From Strigamia acuminata (taxonomy: Eukaryota > Arthropoda > Chilopoda > Geophilomorpha > Linotaeniidae), in assembly GCA_949358305.1 (NCBI GenBank), contig OX442318.1, forward strand, positions 7,364,501 through 7,428,500: a stretch of 64,000 bases of DNA, given 5' to 3'. The first letter of the stretch is position 1, and every line of letters starts with the position of its first letter. Below the pieces are notes generated by a model, which saw only the letters and a program-made list of their open reading frames with translations, was not told the origin of the DNA and did not search any database. Both the position numbers and the translations under genes were made by a program. This document shows positions 10,542-20,744 of this stretch, in pieces.

Positions 10542-12347
10542 ATGTCTGAGGAAGACTCGGGGAAACATGTTTCAGATCAATACGACAACCGGCTGCAAGT
10601 AAACGCGCAAATTCGACTTTCGGTCGCGACGTCCAACGTGAGACGAAACGTGGCTTTCAATACACCGTCGAGCGACTCAATAATCCATAACACAATTGCA
10701 TCTCCGCATCAAAAGTGATTGAAATCGATCCATATATATATATTCGACCATTTATTTTGTCTATTTCTATTTGTTTTAGCTCCCAGAACCAAAACTCACC
10801 AACTACGAACAGAGAAATTCACCTTTCATCCGCTTCGTCTAATGTAAGAATAGATGAAGAGCAGCCTGTAACATCAACAAGTTCAAGGACGTATTCTTTG
10901 CTTAATTTGCATAATGCTGAAGATATTAGGCCTATTTCAGAGCCCAGGCTGGCGTCGTCACCCGCACACACTCGCATTCTACCGACAACAAAATCGAGTA
11001 TTTATTTCACTACATCTGGTGGATCTGTCACAAACTATTTCAAGTCATATTTTTCCCAGCCGAATGTTCCGTTCAGTAAAACTAGGAAAGTGCGGGTCGT
11101 TAAATCCGACGTGGTGCGTGCAAAATCATTTCGAAAGAAAAGTATATCACCGTTGGTAGTGCTGGCCTCGCTGGATCGACAAAATCGCTCGCCGGCATCT
11201 TCGCCGGAAATCCGGTCTTTCGATACGCCGCCGAGGAAGCAACCACGACGACGACGACGCAAATTTGTTCATTATCAGGGGAAAAGTTGGAGTTGTTGCC
11301 GGCCAGGAGTTGCGATTCTTTCCGTAGCAGTTTTAACGTTAGTAAGTTGTCGTTTTTGGAGTAAACTTATAAGTTTACTTATTTTTGATTTTGGTTCTAG
11401 TTATTGCGCGTTAATCCGTGTATTGTGTGCGCAATACTTCTGCTGAATCCGTACGGAAGCGGAGATGGAAAAAAACATCATTGGGGTACGATAACTAAAT
11501 AAAATTGTACGAAATTTATTGCATTTTATTATAGTTTCTACTTATGGACCATGTGTGCTGTTTATTCAAGCAATTTTCGTTAGTGGTGTGTGCATTCTAT
11601 TACTTTCTGTGGTTTTTGGGGTACGGTAATTAAATTAATTCGTGTACCGTATATCTTCAAATAGTGCACCCGCGCGTTATTTTAAAATAAATTGCCCCGC
11701 GCACGAATAGAGGTCCGCGGACTATTTAAATTGGCCAATGTCGGGTTTTTTGAACGTATCTGCAACGAAAAACACCTAAAAGTGTGACAAATGAAACTTT
11801 TTCCATACATTTTGGTAATTACGTACACAAATTGTGCACCCGCGCACAATTCGAGGCCCGCGTGTTATTGGCAAAAACGAAATTTGCCCCGCGCGCTGTT
11901 AGAGGCCCGTGGACAATTCGAAGATATACGGTATTTCATTTATTACACTTTGTATTTAAAATTTTTATTTTTTTTTTAATTTAGAAACATCCAAAATTAA
12001 TTATTCCATTTATATTTGTGCAAGTAGTTTCGATATCATTTTGGCTTTTTGTGATTGTTTACTTTTTGACTTGTATACCCGCTGTAAGTATTTCTGCACA
12101 AATATTTGTTGAGTTTTATGTGATTTACAATGCAGGACAGTTCAATTACTGGTATTGCGGTTTTAACAGGTGTTGGAGTTTGCTACGATGTAAGTTTGTA
12201 AGGTTAAATTCTACAATACTATATCCCATTAAAACTAAACAGGTTGCAGCAACCATTATAACTGTGACAGCTTATTTAGATCTGTATGGGTACCGGAAAG
12301 GAAATTTGTCAATCAAAGCTTACATTACAGTTTACGCTTATTTGTAA
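10542..12347 (+). CDS. Unrecognised four-transmembrane protein, seven exons
   Basis: I assembled this gene from splice signals: 10542-10714, 10780-11341, 11401-11485, 11535-11620, 11985-12083, 12136-12189 and 12243-12347. All introns are GT-AG and every joint is in phase, giving about 387 residues. The first about 245 residues are hydrophilic, Ser-rich and probably disordered, with a basic patch (QPRRRRRKF) just before the membrane region. Four hydrophobic segments follow: VAILSVAVLTLLL...AILLL; CVLFIQAIFVSGVCILLLSV; LIIPFIFVQVVSISFWLFVI; and SSITGIAVLTGVGVCYDVAA. The short C-terminal tail reads LDLYGYRKGN. The fold resembles small insect tetraspan families of unknown function (DUF4728-like), but I cannot assign it. 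The start codon lies 202 bp from the divergent kelch gene start, so the two probably share a promoter region. Confidence 0.75.
11647..11931. mobile_element. MITE with TA duplication, in intron 4 of the four-TM gene
   Basis: A 285-bp element with inverted ends, left CCGTATATCTTCAAATAGTG and right the inverse of CCGTATATCTTCGAATTGTC, flanked by TA (11645-11646, 11932-11933). Inside there are two direct GC-rich modules (GTGCACCCGCGC ... TTGCCCCGCGC ... AGAGG(T/C)CCG). Tc1/mariner-type by target site; superfamily assignment is inference. Confidence 0.65.
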
Positions 12348-12719
12348 ATATTCAATTTCAAAAATTGGAGTTTATTTTGGATTTTTATTTTGAATTTTTC
12401 TATGCAGAAGTATAATACCCGATTCATTTCGCAGTTGGAAGCTTACATTTTAAGGAAAACTCAATTTCTCCCGTATATTTTTACGATATTCTACCGTAGT
12501 AATCACTGTTATACTCGTAAATGTAAAAATTAAAAAAATAATAAAAAATTTCGACCTTTTACCGCGTTGTCTTCCCTGCACGTCCTTCGCGCTATGCGGG
12601 GAAGCATCGGGGGGAGCTTTTATTATTGCTTTCAATAATCAGCTCACGCTTGATCACGTTGCGCAATTGTCATATTCTGCCATGTCAAAATTTTATCAGT
12701 ATTTATTTGTTACAACATT

Positions 12720-14591
12720 ATGGACGAAAAATTAACTCGAGATCGCTTCAATTTCGCCTCAAAAAAATTGAAAGAAATGCGCGAAAACAGAATTCTCACG
12801 GACATTACGCTCAAATGCAAAGGCGGCAGCATTTTCGCCCACAGATGTGTACTGATGGCAACAAACCAATATTTCTACGACATGTTGTCAAACAATCCTC
12901 AAGGCGACACGGAAATAGTGCTGGAATTCCAAGACGTATCGGTGCAAGTGTTGTCCACCGTCATATCCACCTTGTACGGCGACGTCCCTCGCGAAATCAA
13001 AGACGATTGTTCGCAAATAATCAAAGTGTTAGACGCGTCACACCTCATCCAAGAAAAACTACTCTTCAAATACTGTCTGCAGCTCCTCATGGACCGACTG
13101 AGCGTCGACAACTGCGCGAACGTGTGGAACGTGACGGCGAAATACCAAGAAGAGAAGGAAGAGTACCAAGTGATGGGATTCATTCTGGATCATCTGACCG
13201 AAATAATCACGCAAAACAAATTGGTCGACGCATCTATCGATCAAATGTGTGATTTCATCTCGTACGCGTCGAGGATCCTCGATTACGGCGACCAGTTGCT
13301 CCTGGTCGTCATCTCGTGGGGCAAGAAAAACCAGGCGGAACGCATCGAGAAGGTCGTCACGCTTATCAATATTGTAGAAAAACTCAATTTCTCCAACTAC
13401 ACGTCTCTGCGATTCGAATTGGAATACTTTTCGCAGAACTCGCTGCGCCTGCAACAGCGCTTGCAGCCGCTGATGAACCGTTTGCTGCCCAAAATGGCGG
13501 AAAAACGAGTCATTATTAAGCCTAAACCGTTGGGACCGACTTATTCAGCGCCCAGTCCGTTCAAAATCCCACCGCCCCCGTCCAGTGCGTCCAGTCACAC
13601 CACTCGGACTTTGATTCCAGTTAGGATTTTGAGGAAACTAGCGCCTGCAACGTGCAGCACTATTTCGCCATTGCCGAGCAGCATCACCTCGTGTAAACAC
13701 ACATTAAAAAGCGAGTTTTCGAGCACCGAGACGAGTGTTTCGTTGCCAACGGTGGCGCATTTTATTGGTCGTAATATACAAATACATTTTTTCCGCTTGG
13801 TCTCGGCGCCCGTGATCAAAATGGCGGTGGAAACCTACTCGGTAGGCAACAACATGTGGCGGAGAGTAGACGAAGTGCCGTTGCCGAGCTTCGTGTCGCG
13901 ATGCTGGTATCCGTTGGTGTCGAGCAAAAGCAAGCGGTTTTATTTCGGAATAACTGCGGCGAAAACGTTCGTCGCTTTCGACGAATCGTCGGGCGAAACG
14001 TACGTCGGTCCGTCGGTGAGCTTCCGGAGTCAGGTGTCGGGTGTTTCCGACGGTGTTTTGATGTATCTGTGGAACTACGAGTTCATCGCGCAATTTAATT
14101 CGGAATTGAAAGAGTGGAAGTGCATTTCGCCCAATCTGCACATCGTGAGCAACTGCAGCAGTTTGCTGGCTATGAACGGAGGTTTGTACATCCACGCTGT
14201 GTTTCCGCCGATACTTTACAAGTACGACTTCGAGAAAGAGTCGTGGGTGGTGAAGAAAGTGTTCCCGGAAATGTCGGCTTTGAAGGCGATCACGTGCAAG
14301 TGTTGCCGCACGGACGAGTGTAAAGGACAGTTGTATTTTTACACGAACGAAAAGCAGTTGGTTATTTACGATGTAATCGGCGATCTGTGTCGGTCAGTGT
14401 GTTTGTCCGAGCTGGAGAGCGGATCGCCGCTTCTGATGAGCTGTGATCAACGGTTTATTGTATTTAGCGATAAGAATAAATCGGATTTATTCCTCTTTTA
14501 TCCTGAAACGAGTGAAATAAAATATTTGGAAAAATGTAAGTCTCGAGTAGAAAATCGGAATATTTTATCATGTGATCTTTCTGTGCTGTGA
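12720..14591 (+). CDS. BTB-BACK protein with divergent kelch-like C-terminus
   Basis: One open frame of 623 residues from ATG 12720. BTB lies at about 20-125 (LTDITLKCKGGSIFAHRCVL, then the STVISTLYGDV segment in place of the usual DFxYTG). BACK lies at about 130-240 (YCLQLLMDRLSVDNCANVW, VISWGKKN). A Pro/Ser linker spans about 270-300 (FKIPPPPSS). The C-terminal 250 residues have weak kelch-like blades (NNMWRRVDEVPLPSF, SKRFYFGITA) without clear GG doublets. It probably acts as a CUL3 adaptor or scaffold, by family inference. It is in the same orientation as the four-TM gene 370 bp upstream. Residues 270-370 could hide an intron, but no stop forces one. It is not close in sequence to the kelch protein at 8.2-10.3 kb, so a recent tandem duplication is unlikely. 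Confidence 0.82.
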   Translation: MDEKLTRDRFNFASKKLKEMRENRILTDITLKCKGGSIFAHRCVLMATNQYFYDMLSNNPQGDTEIVLEFQDVSVQVLSTVISTLYGDVPREIKDDCSQIIKVLDASHLIQEKLLFKYCLQLLMDRLSVDNCANVWNVTAKYQEEKEEYQVMGFILDHLTEIITQNKLVDASIDQMCDFISYASRILDYGDQLLLVVISWGKKNQAERIEKVVTLINIVEKLNFSNYTSLRFELEYFSQNSLRLQQRLQPLMNRLLPKMAEKRVIIKPKPLGPTYSAPSPFKIPPPPSSASSHTTRTLIPVRILRKLAPATCSTISPLPSSITSCKHTLKSEFSSTETSVSLPTVAHFIGRNIQIHFFRLVSAPVIKMAVETYSVGNNMWRRVDEVPLPSFVSRCWYPLVSSKSKRFYFGITAAKTFVAFDESSGETYVGPSVSFRSQVSGVSDGVLMYLWNYEFIAQFNSELKEWKCISPNLHIVSNCSSLLAMNGGLYIHAVFPPILYKYDFEKESWVVKKVFPEMSALKAITCKCCRTDECKGQLYFYTNEKQLVIYDVIGDLCRSVCLSELESGSPLLMSCDQRFIVFSDKNKSDLFLFYPETSEIKYLEKCKSRVENRNILSCDLSVL

Positions 14592-14684
14592 AAATTTATC
14601 AAAAAATTAATAATAAACAAAAAATGTAAACAACGTTGCGTTTTGGCAAAAATTTGACACAATTTTGACACAAATTTAAATATT

Positions 14685-15470
14685 TCATATTTTTTTCTCG
14701 TGTTGATTGCCGCAATCCACACACAACCGAATTGTTCCTTTTCCGTTCGCTATGTGGCAACACACACCAGAAGTTGTATCTCTTTTCTGGGCCTTTCTTT
14801 GTGCTTTAAAAGACTTCCAAAGTGATTCTCTGTCTTGTAAAGCTTTCGAAAGAACTGGATTCAAGGATAATTTGCTCGCCATGCATTTTATCTCTTGTTC
14901 AGTCACCGCAATCTTCCTTTGCATCTCGGCTTCATTTTCTTCAATCTTTCGCAACTCCTCCTCCATATTTTGTAGTGTCTTCAATTCTTCATCGTCTCGA
15001 AGTTTTTTCTTCATTCTCATGTTGCGAGCTGCTACCGCTTGCTTGGAATTGCATAAGACTCGCTTTGTCTGTCTCATACCAGGAATAGGACAAACATCTG
15101 GTAAGTTTCCATCACGGACTCGTCTCGTTTCGGCAATGGGAGCGGGGATAGGACAGTTTCCATTCACTTCTTCTGAGCCAGAAAAGAATTCTGGCCCCAG
15201 AAGTGTCCTTGGTATACGCCACACAATTCCCTCTACATCAACTATTTCAACTATTTCATCAACGTCGAGGTTAATGGCAGGTAATTGTTCCACGACGGGC
15301 TGGGGCTCTAATTTGTCTACAAAGGACGGGTTAATTTTAATTAGGTCGTTAAATTCAAAATTACACTTGGCGGGTGATTCAATTACCGGTAGTTTGTTTT
15401 TGGATATATCGACGAAGGGCTGGGGCTCGATTTGATCTTCGAAGTTCTCTATTAGATCTACGAAGGACAT
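14685..15470 (-). CDS. Unrecognised 261-residue protein with central coiled coil
   Basis: The open frame starts at ATG 15470 (MSFVDLIENFED). The frame stays open 22 codons further upstream but without an ATG. The N-terminal half has two similar acidic patches (EPQPFVDISKNKLP and EPQPVVEQLPAIN) and a WRIPRTLLGPEFFSG motif. Residues about 150-215 are highly charged and predicted coiled coil (KKLRDDEELKTLQNMEEELR). The C-terminus has CCH...CVDCGNQHEKK, four cysteines and two histidines that could bind a metal. No family recognised. Its stop lies 94 bp from the end of the convergent BTB gene. Confidence 0.72.
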   Translation of the reverse strand: MSFVDLIENFEDQIEPQPFVDISKNKLPVIESPAKCNFEFNDLIKINPSFVDKLEPQPVVEQLPAINLDVDEIVEIVDVEGIVWRIPRTLLGPEFFSGSEEVNGNCPIPAPIAETRRVRDGNLPDVCPIPGMRQTKRVLCNSKQAVAARNMRMKKKLRDDEELKTLQNMEEELRKIEENEAEMQRKIAVTEQEIKCMASKLSLNPVLSKALQDRESLWKSFKAQRKAQKRDTTSGVCCHIANGKGTIRLCVDCGNQHEKKI

Positions 15471-15660
15471 TGTTTCGTAAAGAGTTGATTCGTTGGCGGA
15501 AAAGTTGTGTATAAATCGGAGATCTGAATAAAACACGAGTTATGGCGGTGAAGAGCCGACGGTAGATGACGTTTTTATTCCGCTAACACGAAAACCAGAA
15601 ACGAATGAATCAACTTATGGAGTTTCACTCTTTATATATATGTCTTATTTTGGACGTTTT

Positions 15661-15760
15661 CACGACGTTATCTAAGCAGAACGTTGCACAAACGTTCCAC
15701 TTTTTCATTCCACGACGTTATCAACGCAGAACGTTGCCTAAACGTTCCACTTCGTCATTC
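15661..15760. repeat. 50-bp direct duplication with AACGTT palindromes
   Basis: Two copies of a 50-bp unit starting CACGACGTTATC (15661-15710 and 15711-15760), about 88 percent alike by eye. Each holds GAACGTTGC and AAACGTTCC, i.e. three ACGTT elements per unit. It lies between two minus-strand genes, upstream of the 14.7-15.5 kb gene, and could be a regulatory repeat. Confidence 0.75.
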
Positions 15761-15938
15761 CCATTTAATTCTTCAAATAAAAAAAACACCGTTAACAACA
15801 AATCAAAGCATTTATAATTTTCGTCGAATACAAGCAAACAATACAAAAAATAAAATAAAAATATTTTTTTTTAAAACAATTTTAAAAACCTTTACTCATT
15901 TTTCTCACTTAAAAAAAATAAAATAAAAACCCAACAAA

Positions 15939-17069
15939 TTACTCCGTATCATCGTCCGGACTTTCAGAACTACTCTCAACAATTTCGATCGTCACACCAC
16001 CGCCTCCCAACTCCTCGCCTTCAACCAACAACTCCGTCTCCAAAAAATGCTTCCTCTCCTCCCACAAATTCTCGTCCTGCTCCTTCTCAATCCTATCCAT
16101 CGCCTCCACCGCAAACTCGTGCTCCATCCGCACGTGTCTCTCCTGCTCCTTCTGCAACCGATCCAACAACTCCAAAACATGCTTCCTATCTCTCCTCAAG
16201 TGTCTATCTTGCTGCTTCTGCATTTGATCCATCATTTCCAACGCTTGAACCCTCTCGCTCGACAAATGCAACTCCTGTTCCTTCTGCGCGTTGTCCATCT
16301 CCCGCAATGCAAAATCCCGTTCCTTCGTCAAATGCGCTCGCTGTTCCGCTCGCAGATTCTCCATCGCTTGCAGCACGTCGTTCTTTTGACTTATCCTGCT
16401 CTGAGATATTTTTACGAGAGTATTTTTCTTCTCCATCCTGCAATGATCCATCTGCATCTTGCAGATATCCGCCATTATAAACGATATCTTTCTGTCTTCC
16501 TCCGCTAAGCCTTCTTTCTGTCGCCGCTTGATCCGCTCCAAATAATCCGCCAGGCTCCGCCGTTCCGTCTTCTTCTGCTTCGCCTGCTCGGCCCAGGCGA
16601 TTTCCATCGTTTCTAGGTAAGTTCTGCCTTCTATTACTAAGTGTTCTTCTTGTAGGTTCACCATTTGTTTCATCACGAGCAGCGCGTGTGCGTCCTCGAG
16701 TTGTTTGTGTTTGTTTTGTTCCTTCTGCGTCGTGTCCATCACGCTCGAAGCTTTTCTTCGTACTGTCTTCGTACGGTCTTCGTATTTTTGCCACTTCATT
16801 TCCATGGATGCTAAAATGAGCTGTCGTTCGCGCTTGATGTGGGTGTCTTGGCAGCGACGTGCGAGGAGCATTGTGGCGAGCAGTTGGGCTCGTTCGGACT
16901 GGGCTTGCTCGTCTTGTTCCGATCGTGTTTGTGTCATGGCGCTCACGAGGTGCTCGCGCTCGAGTGTGCCACGTTCTGCTTGCTCGAATTCGGTTTGTTT
17001 GATGACGTTTGCGAGGTTTATTCGTTCGGCTTTGGCTCGTATCATCTGGTCTTTCCAAGCGGACTCCAT
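15939..17069 (-). CDS. Unrecognised 376-residue coiled-coil protein
   Basis: A single open frame from ATG 17069. Almost the whole protein is charged alpha-helical repeat: blocks of roughly 30-32 residues of the type M-x-x-x-Q-x-E-Q-x-x-H-x-x-x-E-R recur about ten times (EMDNAQKEQELHLSSERVQA, LMDQ.../LLDRLQKEQERHVRMEHEF). It ends in an acidic Ser/Asp/Glu tail (ESSSESPDDDTE). No enzymatic motif, signal peptide or membrane segment is seen. The composition suggests a structural filament or axonemal protein; that is inference. A 5' exon upstream of 17070 cannot be excluded. Confidence 0.75.
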   Translation of the reverse strand: MESAWKDQMIRAKAERINLANVIKQTEFEQAERGTLEREHLVSAMTQTRSEQDEQAQSERAQLLATMLLARRCQDTHIKRERQLILASMEMKWQKYEDRTKTVRRKASSVMDTTQKEQNKHKQLEDAHALLVMKQMVNLQEEHLVIEGRTYLETMEIAWAEQAKQKKTERRSLADYLERIKRRQKEGLAEEDRKISFIMADICKMQMDHCRMEKKNTLVKISQSRISQKNDVLQAMENLRAEQRAHLTKERDFALREMDNAQKEQELHLSSERVQALEMMDQMQKQQDRHLRRDRKHVLELLDRLQKEQERHVRMEHEFAVEAMDRIEKEQDENLWEERKHFLETELLVEGEELGGGGVTIEIVESSSESPDDDTE

Positions 17070-17377
17070 TGTGGGACAAACGAGACGTGTTGTGAGTAAT
17101 TGTTTGGGATTTGTACGCCGCTGATTTGGTCGATGGGATTGTCGTTTGATCTGTGCGGGGGAAAATGTAAAGATTGGAAATTTTGGTTGATTTAGAAGGA
17201 ATTTGTTTTGGTTACCTTTTGAAAAGTTGTTGTTTAATTTGTTGAGTGAATGTTTGACTTCAAATTTTGACTTGGGAGTAATTTATAAGCCCAAACTTTC
17301 GTCTTATACAATGAGTTGGTGCACAACAATACCACTTTGAAGTTTTTAACATAATAACTTAGTTTATTTATTGGTTG

Positions 17378-17392
17378 ACAGATGGCGCCATT
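17378..17392 (+). promoter_or_regulatory. CTCF-like motif at border of homeobox territory
   Basis: TTGACAGATGGCGCCATTAAC contains the AGATGGCGCC core. A related half-strength copy, TTAATAGATGGAGCTATTAA, follows about 80 bp downstream. It sits between the coiled-coil gene and the homeobox territory. Motif similarity only. Confidence 0.4.
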
Positions 17393-17589
17393 AACAGAAC
17401 TTGGAATTTTTAAAAGAAAACTTGTTTCTGAGCAAGTGTTGGAGTTCAACTAGTGGTTAATAGATGGAGCTATTAACACAACACATTTTATTCAAAACTT
17501 TTGATATTTTTGATAATTTTGGAAAAAAATTAATCTTTTCTCGATTTTACTTTTTTATTTAGTTAAAAACAAATTTTCCTGCATTTTGT

Positions 17590-17930
17590 GGGTAAAAAAA
17601 TGCAAAAATAGAAATATTTATGATTTCTTTGAATAAAAAATGCAAAAACAGGAATATTTATGCATTTCTTTGAGTAAAAAAATGCAAAAACAGGAATATT
17701 TATGCATTTCTTTGAATAAAAATGCAAAAAAACAGGAATATTTATGCATTTCTTTCAGTAAAAAATACAAAAACAGGAATATTTTTGCATTTCTTTCAGT
17801 AAAAAATGCAAAAACGAATATTTATGCATTTCTTTAATTAAAAAGTACAATAAACAAGAATACTTATGCATTTTTTGTGAAAAAAAATGCAAAAACACGA
17901 ATTTTTATGCATTTTTTTAGTAAAAAATTT
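17590..17930. repeat. Minisatellite, about 39-40-bp unit (two 20-bp half units)
   Basis: Tandem copies of AAAAATGCAAAAACAGGAAT / ATTTATGCATTTCTTTGAGT type. About eight units with decay toward the 3' end. Small open frames in it (for example 17640-17837) are by-products of the repeat. Confidence 0.85.
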
Positions 17931-20744
17931 CTCCAAATTGTATTTGTTCAAATTCCATGCAAGAAATCGCCGTTTTACAACCGTCACAACCTTGACCAAA
18001 CAGCACCAAACTAAGCGCAGCCCAAGAATGCACTCGACAAAACAATACAAAACACCTTGTTAACAGTTTTCTATAGTGCTAACCATCAAGGGCAAAGACA
18101 AAACCTCACTTCCAGCCTTGAGCCATTCGGTTTCTTTTTTATTTTCGATTAGCTTGTTCACCTTTTTCTCTTTTTTTTAAAGCAACAAATTGCTTTTTTG
18201 TTTGCCAGCTTTTCGCTCCAGAGAATAGCTGCCACATATGTCCATTAAGAAAGACTCCAATCGTAAAACACGATGGAGTGTGTCTTGTTTATAGGTGGGG
18301 ACCTCCCTAGTCGAAAATCCGAGATGTAAAAACGCCAAAACAAAACAAAACAAAACGTTGTAACCCATTCCGCAAAAACATCTGCTTCGCCGCCGAGTTT
18401 TGCATTCCTGTCACTTAAACCGAACTCAAGCTATTGTCGGCCTCGACGTGTTTCCCCCTTGTGTTTGTACACATGCACGAACACCTTTTAGGCGAATGCA
18501 CACGCTTTCGAGTGTCACCTGTCCACACTGAAAAGACGGATGATGAGCCAAACTCATTGGTTCCGCTGACGCGAGTGAATAGCGCGAGTCGGAGCCGCTT
18601 TTAAGATCTCAATTCCATCTTGGCCAATAAATTAGCGCTCAATTCGTGTCTGCAGCCACGCGCATTTCGCTCTTTGTTGTTGCAGCGTGAAAGAAAGCCA
18701 AGCGATCAATCAATTAGAGAAAGAAGGAGATAAAGCCCACCAATGACGCGATTTAATTGCGATGTTAGGAATAATGGAGGAAAATAAATTGGATTTTCTT
18801 TAAAAGGTTTTTTTATTTTATTTTTTTTATTTGTATGAATTTAAATAAATATATTTTGAGTCGAAATGAATTTTTGAAAGAAAGAGAAAACCCTACTGGG
18901 TCTATTTCTCTTTTCAAATTAAATGGAGGTTATATCCGTATTGATTCACTTGAAATTAAGTTTTAAAGCGGGCCTCTTTTAAACTGAAAGAGAATCATAT
19001 CGATTTCTTTTTTCTTTTTATTTCTTTTTTCTTTTTTGCTTCTTCTTCTTCTTTTTCTTTTGGCTCTTAATCGACTTTTTCAATATCCAACATATTGAAA
19101 ATGTCAGCAAGCAATTCATTGTGGAATTTAATACTTTCTTTAATATTTTATTAGAATTATATAGACGGAAATAAAAAATAAAAAAAAAAGTATAAATAAT
19201 AAAATACGGAGTAAAAAAAAAAGGAGAATACAATAAACGTTCGTTTTATTTATGTAAAATAAGAAACGTGTTGTAAATTTACACTTGTTTATGGGTTTGG
19301 TGGTTTTTGTCTGTATATAACAGTCTAAACAGCATCCACTTTACTAATGCTTAGCCACAGGCTTGGAGGAATCTGTGACTTTAATACCTGAATGGTATCC
19401 ATAAAATTTAATTATTATTGAGCTCCACTAATGGACTTTTATGGCAGCCAGCAAAAGGGTCATTTGGAATTGGCCTCGAGTGAACTTTGCATCATTTCCA
19501 AGACCAGAAACACTGTCACAAATTTGTCCATTTAAAAGAACCCAAAATCTCAAAACCGGAACCGGAAACGACCCAAACCTTCACTTTTTTTGATTTTTCC
19601 CTTCACACAAAAACATTATTGAACACAACAGTTAAAAAATGATGAATTTCAGCGATGTCAACCGACACAATCGCGATAAAAACGCGGCACATTATCCAGA
19701 AGAGGGACTAGAAGCGCAACTTATGAATAAATTCCTCGCGCGCATGTTTTCCATTAGACGAGACGGCGCACAATGAAGAGGGAGCCGTGCGTCAAAACTG
19801 ATATGATGGCCCGCCTCGCCTCGCTCGCAAGCCTAATAATGACACAAACATAGACGGCTAATAAGAGCATGTGAGAGGCGCAGGAAGGTGGATGCATCGC
19901 GAGGGGGCCTTGTAATAATTCTGGGTGCATCCAAAGCCCCCTATTGTGCAATGTTGACACAAAGTGACAATCGTTTGTCACAAGGCCAACAATGTATAAG
20001 CGGCCGATCAAGCTGCAATTATGAACATGTTGGGCACAAAGGAGGAGCCAATAACAGGCCCGATGCGAGCCGTCATGAACACAGTAGTGGAGGGTGAATT
20101 TACGAGCTTTAATTAATGACGGATCTCATTCTCTCTCCCTCGCCACGCCGCTCGGTTTGGGCTTTTTCGGTCGAGCAAGCACAAAAGACATTACATTTCT
20201 TTTTTGCTGCATTAATTGAAATACCGAGCATTCCGTCGGAATGTAACGTGGGGAAAGCGGAGCAAAGAAAGCGCATTTCTGCCCCCTCCGCCTCCCACTT
20301 TCGACGCACGCAGGCACACGACCGACACGCGTTCGATATTGAACCGGGCAAAAGACGTTGCTGCGCTCGTCCGTGATTGGAGCAAGCCTCCGTGGAATGT
20401 TTCCACCGCAATGTGTGTGGAGATGGAGAGAGGGCGTTTCTTTTGTGAGGGAAAAACCGCTTCTTGCAATCGTATTGACATAGCGTTTTGTGTCTTGATA
20501 TCTTGATGGGAGAAAAAGAAATTTTTAGAAAAAAAAATTTATATTTTTATTTTTTATTTTTATTTACATGAATTTACATACGGGAATTTTATAAAGCAAA
20601 AACTTCCACACTTTATTAACACTATAATAACAAATAATTAACATTCTCGCGATTTTTTTTTTTGAGCAATAAAAGTCAACTTTGGTTTGATGTTGAAAAG
20701 TTTGTTTCACTGCACTGCATCAGTCGAATTGTTTTTGTTGATTT

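Larger units (their letters stand above)
17070..20744. other. Non-coding territory downstream of the homeobox gene
   Basis: No convincing exon. It holds a 20/40-bp minisatellite (17590-17930), two related motifs at 17378-17392 and 17457-17475 (TAGATGG(C/A)GC type), AT-rich runs (18780-19260) and non-repetitive GC-richer blocks at about 18400-18750 and 19640-20510. Open frames in these blocks lack codon structure or similarity I can recognise. The blocks are candidate enhancers of the neighbouring homeobox gene (inference). Confidence 0.5.

Noticed and set aside
14107-14195. Classification of the 12.7 kb BTB protein as a full kelch-like protein
   Set aside because: The C-terminal part lacks the GG doublets and Tyr/Trp spacing of kelch repeats; I call it only kelch-like.
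19018-19233. 71-residue minus-strand Lys-rich ORF
   Set aside because: Low-complexity translation of a T-rich tract with no coding features.
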